Source: a bacterium (GTDB lineage Bacteria > Spirochaetota > UBA4802 > UBA5550). From it: a stretch of DNA of 16,715 bases. The translations under genes and the position numbers were made by a program. This document shows, piece after piece, positions 1 to 6,525 of the stretch. The DNA is taken from assembly GCA_024224995.1 (NCBI GenBank), contig JAAENB010000527.1, forward strand, positions 1-16,715, read 5' to 3'. The notes under the pieces were generated by a model. The model had not been told where the DNA came from. It worked only from the letters and a program-made list of their open reading frames with translations, and made no database searches. How positions within the stretch are numbered: position 1 is the stretch's first letter; each line of letters opens with the position of its first letter.

Positions 1-130
1 GCCCGGGGTTTTAACCCCAGAGGGCAACAGAGCAGAACCCGGATAACATCTCCCGGGAACAGGCCCTGTTTCTAAAATAGTTCACCAGGGCTATGGGGAT
101 TTCTCATAGCGTGGGGCTTCCAGCCCCACG
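1..130. repeat. Cluster of GC-rich intergenic hairpins
   Basis: No gene is visible here. Four short inverted repeats follow one another: GGGGTT/AACCCC near 5-18, GCCCTG/CAGGGC (63-68 with 86-91), GCTATG/CATAGC (90-95 with 105-110) and a 9-bp perfect stem CGTGGGGCT/AGCCCCACG (110-118 with 122-130, 3-nt loop). The block is much richer in GC than the AT-rich DNA next to it. It lies beyond the ald terminator, so it is probably not part of the ald message. It could be a dispersed intergenic repeat or the end of an element cut by the window edge. The hairpins are directly seen; the repeat-family idea is inference. Confidence 0.5.
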
Positions 131-136
131 ATCGAT

Positions 137-171
137 AAAAAAAGGGGCGACAGAAATTAATCCGCCGCCCC
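137..171 (-). terminator. Rho-independent terminator of ald
   Basis: Read on the minus strand, an 11-bp stem (two G-T pairs, loop TTAATT) is followed directly by seven T residues. On the plus strand the stem arms are 144-154 and 161-171 and the A tract is 137-143. It lies about 140 bp beyond the ald stop codon with only AT-rich sequence between, so it most likely ends the ald transcript. Confidence 0.85.
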
Positions 172-309
172 CGTTTTGGTTTGGAGGGTAGGTCTTGTGA
201 ATCGTGAATCGACCTAAGCTGATAAAAAATTTATCAGACAATTACTATTAAAAAAAATGTACGAAAAATGTCAATAAAAAAAATATATTTTTAAAAAAAT
301 TAAAAAACA

Positions 310-1416
310 TCAAAAAGTAATATCAACACAGGCAATATCAAGGGCTTCCGAAACCTCGTGACAGGTAAGTTGACCTTTGTAAACATTCAGTCCCTTAGCA
401 AGAGCCGCGTCTTCGCTCAGCGCTTTTTCCACCCCTTTGTTTGCCAGGTCTAAGGCATAGGGCAGGGTAGCATTCGTCAACGCGAAGGTAGAGGTTCTGG
501 GAACCGCGCCCGGCATATTGGCGACACAATAATGAACAATATTGTCCACAATAAATGTCGGGTCTTCATGAGTGGTAGGCTTACTGGTTTCAGCGCAGCC
601 ACCCTGGTCTATGGCAATATCAACAAAAGCGGAACCGGGTTCCATTTGTGATAAATACTCTTTCTTCATCAATTTGGGAGCTTTCGCGCCCGGGATCAAA
701 ACAGCACCAATGACAACATCGGAATTGAATATAGACTCTTCAATATTGTGCTGGTTCGACATCAAAGTGACAGCCCTGGAATGAAAAATATCTTCAAGAT
801 ACCTGAGCCTGTCAAGGTTAATATCCAGGATCGAAACCTGCGCTCCCATGCCGATTGCAAGATGAGCAGCATTCACACCGGAAATACCGCCGCCAATTAT
901 GGTAACTTTAGCAGGAGCAACACCCGGAACACCGGACATCAACAGTCCTTTACCGCCATTCTTCTTCTCAAGACAGGCACACGCCATATGTACCGATAAA
1001 CGGCCCGCAACCTCACTCATAGGAGCAAGCAGCGGAAGACTTCCATCGACCAGCTGGACGGTTTCATAAGCTACAGCGACCACTTTTTTGTCAAGTAATT
1101 TCTTTGCTTGAGGTTTATCTGCCGCAATATGGAGGTAAGTAAAAAGGAGCTGGCCCTCTTTCATCCTGTCGAATTCGGGATCAATAGGCTCTTTAACCTT
1201 TATGATCATATCGGCTTCCGCCCATACATCATCAGCTTTATCCAGGATCTTAGCCCCGGCTTTAACATATTCTTCGTTTAAAATACCGGACCCAAAACCG
1301 GCGTTATTCTCAACAAAAACACTATGACCGTTCCGAACAAATTCCTTAACTCCGGCCGGAGTTACGGAGACCCTGTTTTCCAGGACTTTGATTTCTTTTG
1401 GAATACCAATTTTCAT
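310..1416 (-). CDS. ald: L-alanine dehydrogenase
   Basis: NAD-dependent enzyme that reversibly deaminates L-alanine to pyruvate and ammonia. The 368-residue length is typical of the family. It starts with the family opening [10 protein letters not shown]. The known catalytic and substrate positions fall at their usual numbers: R15, K75 (KVKEP), H96 (YLHIA), D270 (DIAIDQGG) and N300 (VANMPGAVP). The Rossmann nucleotide loop is IGGGISG around residues 174-180, with D198 placed to bind the adenosine ribose. The ATG has a GGAGG-like site upstream (cctcc at 1426-1430). It stands alone, with its own promoter and terminator. Its promoter carries an inverted repeat also found upstream of the D-amino-acid operon that starts at 13102, so the two units are probably co-regulated. 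Assignment is secure; the direction of flux in vivo is not known. Confidence 0.96.
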   Translation of the reverse strand: MKIGIPKEIKVLENRVSVTPAGVKEFVRNGHSVFVENNAGFGSGILNEEYVKAGAKILDKADDVWAEADMIIKVKEPIDPEFDRMKEGQLLFTYLHIAADKPQAKKLLDKKVVAVAYETVQLVDGSLPLLAPMSEVAGRLSVHMACACLEKKNGGKGLLMSGVPGVAPAKVTIIGGGISGVNAAHLAIGMGAQVSILDINLDRLRYLEDIFHSRAVTLMSNQHNIEESIFNSDVVIGAVLIPGAKAPKLMKKEYLSQMEPGSAFVDIAIDQGGCAETSKPTTHEDPTFIVDNIVHYCVANMPGAVPRTSTFALTNATLPYALDLANKGVEKALSEDAALAKGLNVYKGQLTCHEVSEALDIACVDITF

Positions 1417-1441
1417 GTTATGGAACCTCCCGAATAGTTGA

Positions 1442-1496
1442 TGAATGAGTACTCACTCACTTTTGTAATATACTAAAATTATACCCTGAACGTCAA
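1442..1496 (-). promoter_or_regulatory. ald promoter with operator-like inverted repeat
   Basis: On the minus strand the order is TTGACG (1491-1496), 7 nt, TATAAT (1478-1483), 18 nt, then an inverted repeat whose plus-strand sequence is TGAATGAGTACTCACTCA (1442-1459). A second possible -10, TATATT (1467-1472), lies 18 nt from TTGACG. The 18-bp repeat is symmetric at 8 of 9 positions and lies at or just after the expected start of transcription, where a repressor would block initiation. The same layout with the same spacings occurs at 13162-13216. The shape (TGARTGA, 4 nt, TCAYTCA) resembles TetR-family operators, but the protein that binds it is not in the window. Confidence 0.7.
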
Positions 1497-1591
1497 GTGT
1501 AATCGTTATTTTTTTTATTTCTATTACAAAAATTAGTAAAAATAAATTTTTACAGGTGTTTTTGTTAGTTTAGCTGTATTATGTCGTTATA

Positions 1592-1607
1592 TCATACTTA
1601 AGTATGA
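1592..1607. promoter_or_regulatory. 16-bp perfect palindrome upstream of lipoprotein gene
   Basis: TCATACTTAAGTATGA is a perfect 16-bp palindrome, about 100 bp before the start at 1709 in the divergent gap between ald and the lipoprotein gene. Its symmetry and place suit a binding site for a dimeric regulator. I could not identify a convincing -35/-10 pair next to it, so its role is open. Confidence 0.4.
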
Positions 1608-1708
1608 CAAATACTGTATTAAATTCAAACTTTAGACCGATTTTCGGCATGCTTTTATTTGTCTATATTTCTTTCATAAAGTTTCAGTTATTATTAAGGA
1701 TATAAATT

Positions 1709-2374
1709 ATGAAAGAAGTAATAATAAAAATTATATTTACAGTATTACCATTAACCTTTTTATTAAACGCCTGTTCCACCACTACATTTCAAACAGCTAA
1801 TACTGTTCCTAAAGGAGACTATTCTCTTTCTTTATCCATGACAACTCCCGTAGAATCGGATGATGTTGATTATAGTAATCGTGGAGATCCTTCAGAAGCA
1901 GAAACAATAGCTGATTTATGGATTCCGCAACTCAGTTTTAGAACCGGCATTGGTGAAAATACTGATCTTGGGGCAGGGCTCTTTGGAGCCGGATTGATGT
2001 TCGATATTAAATACGCTTTTTTTCAAAACAGGGATTTTGGCCCGTCTCTGGCTGTTATTGGCGGTGTTGGCCTTTCTTACGGAACAATTTTTGGTGTTAC
2101 GGGAGGATTTATCTTTAGTATGAAATTTTATAATATACTGGCTCCTTATACAGCACTACGGTATTGGTTTTTTACTGGTGGTGGTTCGGGTGTGAGTATT
2201 AAAGGAGGGAGCACGAATTTAATTTTTGCGACATTTGGGACCGAAATTTTTCCCGGAGAAACGGTCTCCTTTGCTCTTGAAGGGAGTAAATTTTTTGCCC
2301 CCTTTAATGGAAATTTAAATGAAAGCGAAGATACGGAATATTTCTTTTCTGCCGGGATAAAGTTTAATTTTTAA
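1709..2374 (+). CDS. Predicted outer-membrane lipoprotein, beta-rich, unknown function
   Basis: A 221-residue protein with a lipoprotein signal peptide: a hydrophobic stretch from about residue 8 to 19, then lipobox LNAC with C22 as the lipidated cysteine. After a short threonine-rich spacer the body consists of alternating hydrophobic and glycine-rich segments such as GAGLFGAGLMFDIKY, and the protein ends in IKFNF. The final aromatic residue and amphipathic strands are usual for outer-membrane beta-barrels, so this may be a small barrel anchored by a lipid. The ATG follows an AAGGA ribosome site. It is monocistronic: ald is divergent and the next gene has its own promoter. I do not recognise a named family. 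Confidence 0.75.
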   Translation: MKEVIIKIIFTVLPLTFLLNACSTTTFQTANTVPKGDYSLSLSMTTPVESDDVDYSNRGDPSEAETIADLWIPQLSFRTGIGENTDLGAGLFGAGLMFDIKYAFFQNRDFGPSLAVIGGVGLSYGTIFGVTGGFIFSMKFYNILAPYTALRYWFFTGGGSGVSIKGGSTNLIFATFGTEIFPGETVSFALEGSKFFAPFNGNLNESEDTEYFFSAGIKFNF

Positions 2375-2458
2375 CATGAAGAAATAATCATTGTGATAAA
2401 ATCGTTGGAAAAAACTTTGATTGTTTTTGATATTAAATAAAAAAAATTACGTTTACAC

Positions 2459-2488
2459 TTGACGCATGGAGTAAAATTTTAGTATATT
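2459..2488 (+). promoter_or_regulatory. Sigma-70-type promoter of methyltransferase gene
   Basis: TTGACG (2459-2464), an 18-nt spacer and TATATT (2483-2488) predict a start near 2495 and a leader of about 266 nt. The promoter is strikingly like that of ald on the other strand: about 35 of 43 positions match from TTACACTTGACG to the -10 region. It lacks the inverted repeat that follows the ald promoter. Confidence 0.65.
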
Positions 2489-2531
2489 AGAGAAGTAATA
2501 AAATATTCCACTCAATTAAGGAGATATCTAT

Positions 2532-2670
2532 CCGGACCTGCTTATTAAAACCATAAGCTAAGTCGGAGCCGTAGAAAAACCGGAAACCATTCATAGAACC
2601 AACTTACGTATAAAGTTACTTATCTAAATAACTTTACAGGGGTGAACTATGTCCATCGGGTATTTTCTAC
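2532..2670 (+). promoter_or_regulatory. Structured 5' leader, candidate riboswitch or cis-RNA
   Basis: The gene-free stretch 2375-2760 contains a promoter and this foldable leader. A first hairpin pairs CCGGAC (2532-2537, one bulge) with GTCGG (2562-2566) and GCTTAT (2540-2545) with ATAAGC (2553-2558). A second domain is closed by GTAGAAAA (2571-2578) with TTTTCTAC (2663-2670), extended by ACC/GGT after one bulge. Inside it CATAG (2592-2596) pairs with CTATG (2647-2651), and an 8-bp hairpin pairs TAAAGTTA (2611-2618) with TAACTTTA (2629-2636). The purine-rich strings GGAAACCA and GGGGTGAA lie in internal loops, which is typical of ligand-binding RNAs. I could not match it to a known riboswitch class. 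Confidence 0.5.
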
Positions 2671-2726
2671 AAAAACGGTATCTCTTACAAATCCATATCC
2701 TGCCTGTTTTTATCAATCCTGATTAA
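2649..2726 (+). CDS. Possible 25-residue leader peptide
   Basis: An ATG preceded by AGGGG at good spacing opens a 25-codon frame ending at TAA (2724-2726), 34 bp before the methyltransferase start. The product is rich in I, L and aromatic residues (it begins MSIGYFLQKR). Its start codon lies within the CTATG strand of the leader stem, so folding could control its translation, or the frame may be chance. There is no homology evidence. Confidence 0.25.
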   Translation: MSIGYFLQKRYLLQIHILPVFINPD

Positions 2727-2760
2727 TGTTTCTGCCCCTGTTACTATTCAGGAGACAAAA

Positions 2761-3534
2761 ATGTTAATTAATAGAGACCAAAGAGAAACTCTTAACGGGT
2801 TTTTTGAAACAATAAGATTAAAAGGAAAAGACAGGGAAGCCAAAATTGAACAAATTCTTGCGTACATGGAGATTATCCATGCCAATGTTAGGAAATATTC
2901 AAAAAAAAGAACCCTTGTATTTGTAGAAAGCTGCGCGGGCAATTGCTATTTAAGTTTTCTTGTATATTATTACTATACATATATCGAGAAACGTCCGGTC
3001 GCGATTCACTGCGTAGACAGGAATGAAAAACTTATGATAAATTCTCAAGGAATCGCAGGCAAGCTGGGGTTTGAAAAAATGTATTTTCATACCGCGGATG
3101 TTATGCAGTATAGAGCTCCCGGTGATGTAGCCCTGGTCTATTCTCTGCATGCCTGTGACGCGGCCACAGACGGAACTCTTTACCTGGGGTTAAAAAATAA
3201 GGCCGCCAATATTTTATCGGTATCCTGTTGCCAGCATTCCATTAAAAAAAACTTGCGGAATCCCCGGTACCGGGGAATTACCAAGCACGGGATCTTCAAA
3301 GACAGGATCGTATATATGGTGGGCGATTCATTACGGGCATTACTTCTCGAAATGATGGGATACAGGGTTGATATCTTTGAATTTGTATCTTCCCGGTATA
3401 CCGACAAGAACATCATGATACGGGCAAGAAAAGGAAACAGCGGCAACAGGGAAGAGCTGCTTGAGGAATACAAAAGGATCAGTGTTGAATTTAAAGTAAA
3501 ACCCGAACTTGAAAATTATTTAAAAAGTTCATAA
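2761..3534 (+). CDS. Class I SAM-dependent methyltransferase (Methyltransf_32-like)
   Basis: A 257-residue soluble protein. An N-terminal helical region (about 1-45) precedes a Rossmann methyltransferase fold. The SAM-binding motif I is FVESCAGNCYLSF (about 53-65), followed by the acidic motif II in CVDRNEKL (about 85-92). SLHACDAATDGTLY (about 128-141) and SCCQHSIKK (about 154-162) fit the LHAC and CC-H motifs seen in the Methyltransf_32 group. The substrate is unknown; relatives include predicted RNA or protein methyltransferases. The ATG has a good site (CAGGAG, 7 nt). It is transcribed alone from 2459, behind the long structured leader, and ends at a strong terminator. Confidence 0.8.
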   Translation: MLINRDQRETLNGFFETIRLKGKDREAKIEQILAYMEIIHANVRKYSKKRTLVFVESCAGNCYLSFLVYYYYTYIEKRPVAIHCVDRNEKLMINSQGIAGKLGFEKMYFHTADVMQYRAPGDVALVYSLHACDAATDGTLYLGLKNKAANILSVSCCQHSIKKNLRNPRYRGITKHGIFKDRIVYMVGDSLRALLLEMMGYRVDIFEFVSSRYTDKNIMIRARKGNSGNREELLEEYKRISVEFKVKPELENYLKSS

Positions 3535-3552
3535 AAATTTATCGAAGAACTG

Positions 3553-3589
3553 CCGGTGGATCTTAACTCGTTAAGATCCACCGGTTTTT
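3553..3589 (+). terminator. Strong Rho-independent terminator of methyltransferase gene
   Basis: A perfect 14-bp stem (3553-3566 with 3571-3584), loop CTCG, is followed by TTTTT (3585-3589). It begins 18 bp after the stop codon at 3534. The opposite side has no T tract, so it acts mainly on the plus strand. It lies between convergent genes and separates the methyltransferase from the histidine kinase. Confidence 0.92.
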
Positions 3590-3597
3590 CTGCCCGT

Positions 3598-4752
3598 TCA
3601 TAGATTTGTTGTTTCATGTTTCATCCTGTTTGTATATAAACTGTCATTTAACCGGATATGATACCCGACTCCCTGCTTTGTTTCAAATATGACTTTGCCC
3701 TGGAGCTGATGCTCACAAATCGCGAGAATTGTTTGCAGTCCAAGAGTTTTCTGTTTTCTAAAATCAAAATCTTTTGAAACGCCAACCCCGTTGTCGGAGA
3801 AAAAAAGATTAATTTCTCCCTGTTTTGTCCCGGAAACCCGGATGCTAATTTCGCCTTTCATGCTGCCGGGAAACGCGTGTTTGCACACGTTGGACAGGAG
3901 CTCATTAAGAACCAGCCCGCAGGGAATCGCTGTATCAATGAGAACAAATATATCTTCTATCTCCAATATCAACGAAACTCTTTCCGACATAACTCCGTAA
4001 CTGTGCATCACCATTTGAGCGAGGTCGAAAAAATAGTTTTTTAAATTGATCTGCGACAGGTCTTGAGACTGGTAGAGCTTCTGGTGAACAAGCGCCATTG
4101 TCTGTATCCGGTTTTCGGTATCTCTGAATATCTTCTGCACCAGTTCATTTTTGGTTCCTTCCGCCTGAAGCGAGAGCATGGAGCGAATTACCTGCATATT
4201 GTTTTTTGTCCGATGATAGAGCTCCCGCAAAAGGATCTTCTTTTCTTCAAGCGCTGCCGCAAGCTCATGTGTCCGTTCTTTAACCGTTTTTTCCAGGTTT
4301 TCTTTATTCCGGAGTAATTCTTCTTTTTGAGTACTGTTTTCTATAACCAGGGCAACCAGGTTAACGGTGTTTTCAATATACTGTTTATATTCCCGGTATA
4401 TTTCTTTTTTTTTTATCGTTACAATTAAAAATCCGTATAAAGTAAAAATGGTTTCAATTTTCAAAATATCTATCGTATCGTCTTTTTTCGGGAGAGACTC
4501 ATGTCCTGCTGCTTTGTCCTTCGTAAATAAATCAAACAATTTTTCGCATTCTACAGCGGAATATGGAGCTGTTTTGCTTTCGGAAATATAGTTTCCTCGA
4601 ATAAAGATACTTACTGCTTCAATACCGGGAACTGAAGCGAGCCCCCGGCAAACAAAACGAGCCATTGCCGCATCTTCATTCATAGCATGGAGTGTGCTTT
4701 GAAGAAGCAGTATTTTGCCCAGAATTACAGGATCGGCGTTATTATTCATCAT
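3598..4752 (-). CDS. Soluble HisKA_2-type sensor histidine kinase
   Basis: A 384-residue kinase with no membrane segment. Residues about 10-140 look like a divergent GAF-type sensor domain, and 140-175 form a coiled-coil linker. The dimerisation and phosphoacceptor region is of the HisKA_2 type, LLRELYHRTKNNMQVI, with H180 as the phosphorylated histidine. The ATPase domain shows an N box (VLNELLSNVCKHAFP, N283/E284/N288), a G1 box (SDNGVGV, 320-325) and a G2 region (LGLQT near 338). Its start overlaps the end of the upstream MEDS gene by 11 bp, so the two are translationally coupled and probably act together. No response regulator is encoded nearby, so its partner lies elsewhere. The first of two adjacent ATG codons is used here; the second is equally possible. 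Confidence 0.9.
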   Translation of the reverse strand: MMNNNADPVILGKILLLQSTLHAMNEDAAMARFVCRGLASVPGIEAVSIFIRGNYISESKTAPYSAVECEKLFDLFTKDKAAGHESLPKKDDTIDILKIETIFTLYGFLIVTIKKKEIYREYKQYIENTVNLVALVIENSTQKEELLRNKENLEKTVKERTHELAAALEEKKILLRELYHRTKNNMQVIRSMLSLQAEGTKNELVQKIFRDTENRIQTMALVHQKLYQSQDLSQINLKNYFFDLAQMVMHSYGVMSERVSLILEIEDIFVLIDTAIPCGLVLNELLSNVCKHAFPGSMKGEISIRVSGTKQGEINLFFSDNGVGVSKDFDFRKQKTLGLQTILAICEHQLQGKVIFETKQGVGYHIRLNDSLYTNRMKHETTNL

Positions 4753-5395
4753 TCTTTATTGATTCTCTATTCATCCTTTCATTGTATTCTTTTAAAAAGA
4801 CTTCAGGTTCAATATAACCTGGATTTTTTACCAGCTGGCCGCGTACAATCATCATTGGGTGAACACTTAACATATCCATGATTATTCCGCCGTCAAATCT
4901 TCTCGCGTCGTATTGACACACCGTAGTGAGCGGATGTTCCTTGAGAATAGTATTCAATTGTGCTTCATACCATAATAGTTCCGGAACTGTTGATCGTCCT
5001 TCAATGAGAGCCCATGACATTTCCCCTGCGCCGCGTGCGCCGACAAATCCTTCTTTAATAGCAGTATCGTAATAATTTCCAACCATCCCCAGCATAAAAT
5101 TTGGAGAAAAATAGTGATCAGGGCAATGGGTATAATGTCCTGCAGTTATATCAAAATCATTCTGTTTTTCATCAACATCAACTCCCAATCCCATAAGTTC
5201 TTTCCTCATTTCATCCGGGGAAATATCGTCAACCAGGTATAGAACTTTTTCATTCTCCAGTAAGCCCTGTTGAAGGAATTTGGCCATTGTTCGTTTTCTT
5301 TCCCAATCATCATTATAAATAAAAACAATATGATGTCCTTCTCTGAATTTCTCATCGGAAAAACCGAGTGTTATTTCACGATATTTTTTTATCAT
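4742..5395 (-). CDS. MEDS-domain sensory protein
   Basis: A 217-residue protein made almost wholly of one MEDS (methanogen/methylotroph, DcmR sensory) domain. Typical segments are HHIVFIYNDDWERK near 22-35, FLQQGLLENEKVLYLVDD near 42-60, and the C-terminal CQYDARRFDG, HPMMIVRGQLVKNPGYI and FLKEYN. In DcmR and relatives the domain senses small organic signals and is often paired with a kinase or regulator, as here. It has no membrane segment. Two starts are possible: TTG at 5398 and ATG at 5395. I chose ATG because GGAGG (cctcc 5404-5408) is 8 nt away. The ligand cannot be inferred from sequence. Confidence 0.85.
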   Translation of the reverse strand: MIKKYREITLGFSDEKFREGHHIVFIYNDDWERKRTMAKFLQQGLLENEKVLYLVDDISPDEMRKELMGLGVDVDEKQNDFDITAGHYTHCPDHYFSPNFMLGMVGNYYDTAIKEGFVGARGAGEMSWALIEGRSTVPELLWYEAQLNTILKEHPLTTVCQYDARRFDGGIIMDMLSVHPMMIVRGQLVKNPGYIEPEVFLKEYNERMNRESIKNDE

Positions 5396-5467
5396 CAATA
5401 TACCCTCCTTTTGTGTTACAAGAGTGCTTTTTCCTCCTTTTATGTAAACATTTTATAAGCTATTTAT

Positions 5468-5496
5468 ATAATACCCAATATTGCCCAAAAAAACAA
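5468..5496 (-). promoter_or_regulatory. Promoter of MEDS/kinase operon
   Basis: On the minus strand TTGTTT (5491-5496) and TATTAT (5468-5473) are separated by exactly 17 nt, about 70 bp before the MEDS start. The lipoprotein promoter at 6398-6426 uses the same -35 hexamer and spacing. Confidence 0.6.
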
Positions 5497-5536
5497 GTTT
5501 TTTTGGTTACCATTGAACCCTGTATGTCCGGGGAGC

Positions 5537-5671
5537 TTACTTTTTAAGGTAGTTCAAGACCTTTTGTAGATTATCTTCCTTTGCAAGTGAATAAACCGTA
5601 TCCCCATCTTCATCTTTGAGGTTTGGATTTGCTTTATATTGAATCAATATTGATAAATGAAAAGCCGCCAT
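5537..5671 (-). pseudogene. Ankyrin-repeat C-terminal remnant
   Basis: A short frame reads IQYKANPNLKDEDGDTVYSL and then AKEDNLQKVLNYLKK before a TAA stop (5537-5539). This is the end of an ankyrin protein: the A-NPNLKDEDGDT turn, a first helix and a terminal helix. An in-frame TAA lies only four codons upstream of the first ATG (5669-5671), so at most 44 residues can be made. That ATG lies inside the terminator hairpin of the gene above. The simplest reading is the 3' remnant of a deleted ankyrin gene; a tiny expressed ankyrin protein is less likely. Confidence 0.6.
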
Positions 5672-5682
5672 AGCGGCGGCTT
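5655..5682 (-). terminator. Terminator after lipoprotein gene
   Basis: On the minus strand AAGCCGCC (5675-5682) pairs perfectly with GGCGGCTT (5662-5669) around a GCTAT loop, and the downstream arm runs into TTTTCATTTAT. It starts 16 bp after the lipoprotein stop. The T tract is interrupted, so strength is moderate. Confidence 0.7.
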
Positions 5683-5697
5683 ACTCCGGCTAAATTT

Positions 5698-6357
5698 CTA
5701 AGAAAGAGCTTTGGAAATAGCTTCATTGTTGATCAATTTTTCAATATGTTCTTTGAATGCTGCGGGAACTACCCGTTTCGCGTGCCCCATGGGATTCATT
5801 ACGCTTCCTTTGAGATTGTCCATACCGTTCTCTGCTCCCGTGACTGTGTGCTTTGCTAAAAGCGAGCCCTCAGGGCTCAGCACTTGAGCGGTTACATTGT
5901 AGTGCATTCCCACATTCGTTAATGTATCGGACTGCCATTTATCTATGGAGATGAGCAGGATCTTTTCCGCGCTTGAATCTTTAAATTTTTGAACTGCCGC
6001 TTCTTCGGAAGTATTGATCTCTACATTGATCGGGTTCACATCAAATCCCTGGGCCTTTAACCCGGCTGCGGTGACCTCTGCCATAACACCGGCAAGGGGC
6101 TTCTTGTCCTTTACTATAACATCAAAGGGATTACCAAATCCCCCCCGCTGAAGTCCGGCAAAAAAGGGTTCTTTTCCCCCGGTGCGAATAGACTCCCGCC
6201 TGTCCAGGATTGAGAGGCCAAGACGGGCGGATCCTGCTGCGGTAAGAGTTATAACAACGGATGCCAGGTCAAAAGCCTGCCCAAAAGCCAGGCAGCCTGT
6301 GCTGGATACTGCAAGGGGAAGTAATACCAGTAATAATAACCATGTTTTACGATGCAT
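5698..6357 (-). CDS. Predicted lipoprotein, unknown function
   Basis: A 219-residue protein with a lipoprotein signal peptide: basic start MHRK, hydrophobic core WLLLLVLLPLAV, and lipobox STGC with C22 as the likely lipidated residue. Residues about 75-180 look like one alpha/beta domain with paired strands (VIVKDKKPLAGVM, KILLISIDKWQS, HYNVTAQVLSPEGSLLAKH). The overall pattern recalls YajG-like bacterial lipoproteins, but this is only a resemblance in layout. The ATG follows AGGAGG by about 6 nt. It has its own promoter and terminator and so is monocistronic. Confidence 0.75.
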   Translation of the reverse strand: MHRKTWLLLLVLLPLAVSSTGCLAFGQAFDLASVVITLTAAGSARLGLSILDRRESIRTGGKEPFFAGLQRGGFGNPFDVIVKDKKPLAGVMAEVTAAGLKAQGFDVNPINVEINTSEEAAVQKFKDSSAEKILLISIDKWQSDTLTNVGMHYNVTAQVLSPEGSLLAKHTVTGAENGMDNLKGSVMNPMGHAKRVVPAAFKEHIEKLINNEAISKALS

Positions 6358-6397
6358 AAAGCACCTCCTGTTTTCTTAATTAAAAATATAAAAAAAT

Positions 6398-6426
6398 ATT
6401 ATATAAAAATTAAAACAATAAAACAA
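6398..6426 (-). promoter_or_regulatory. Promoter of lipoprotein gene
   Basis: TTGTTT (6421-6426), a 17-nt spacer and a consensus TATAAT (6398-6403) on the minus strand, about 40 bp before the lipoprotein start. This is one of the best promoter matches in the window. Confidence 0.75.
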
Positions 6427-6436
6427 GCGTTTTTTT

Positions 6437-6525
6437 GGGGGGTCGCCATCCGTGGCTCCGGTTCCGGAAAGATGAGACCAGGCCCCTGATGACGCTGCGC
6501 ACCCTAAAAGATTGGACTGCCCCCC
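6437..6525 (-). other. GC-rich 3' region after the racemase gene
   Basis: Directly after the racemase stop codon the minus strand has GGGGGG (6520-6525), matched by CCCCCC (6437-6442) about 77 nt later. Between them are small stems such as GCCA/TGGC around CGGA and a TCCGGAACCGGA palindrome. The block is much richer in GC than its surroundings. No T tract follows on the minus strand, so it is not a standard terminator. It may be a folded 3' end or a relic of an intergenic repeat. Confidence 0.35.

Noticed and set aside
2532..2726. c-di-AMP (ydaO-type) riboswitch
   Set aside because: GGAAACCA and GGGGTGAA recall that class, but the order of other strings is wrong and the diagnostic 3' segment is missing. 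I left it as an unassigned structured leader.
6486..6492. CTGATGA as a hammerhead ribozyme core
   Set aside because: No matching GAAA-closed stem II, stem III or cleavage site could be fitted around it in any permuted order.
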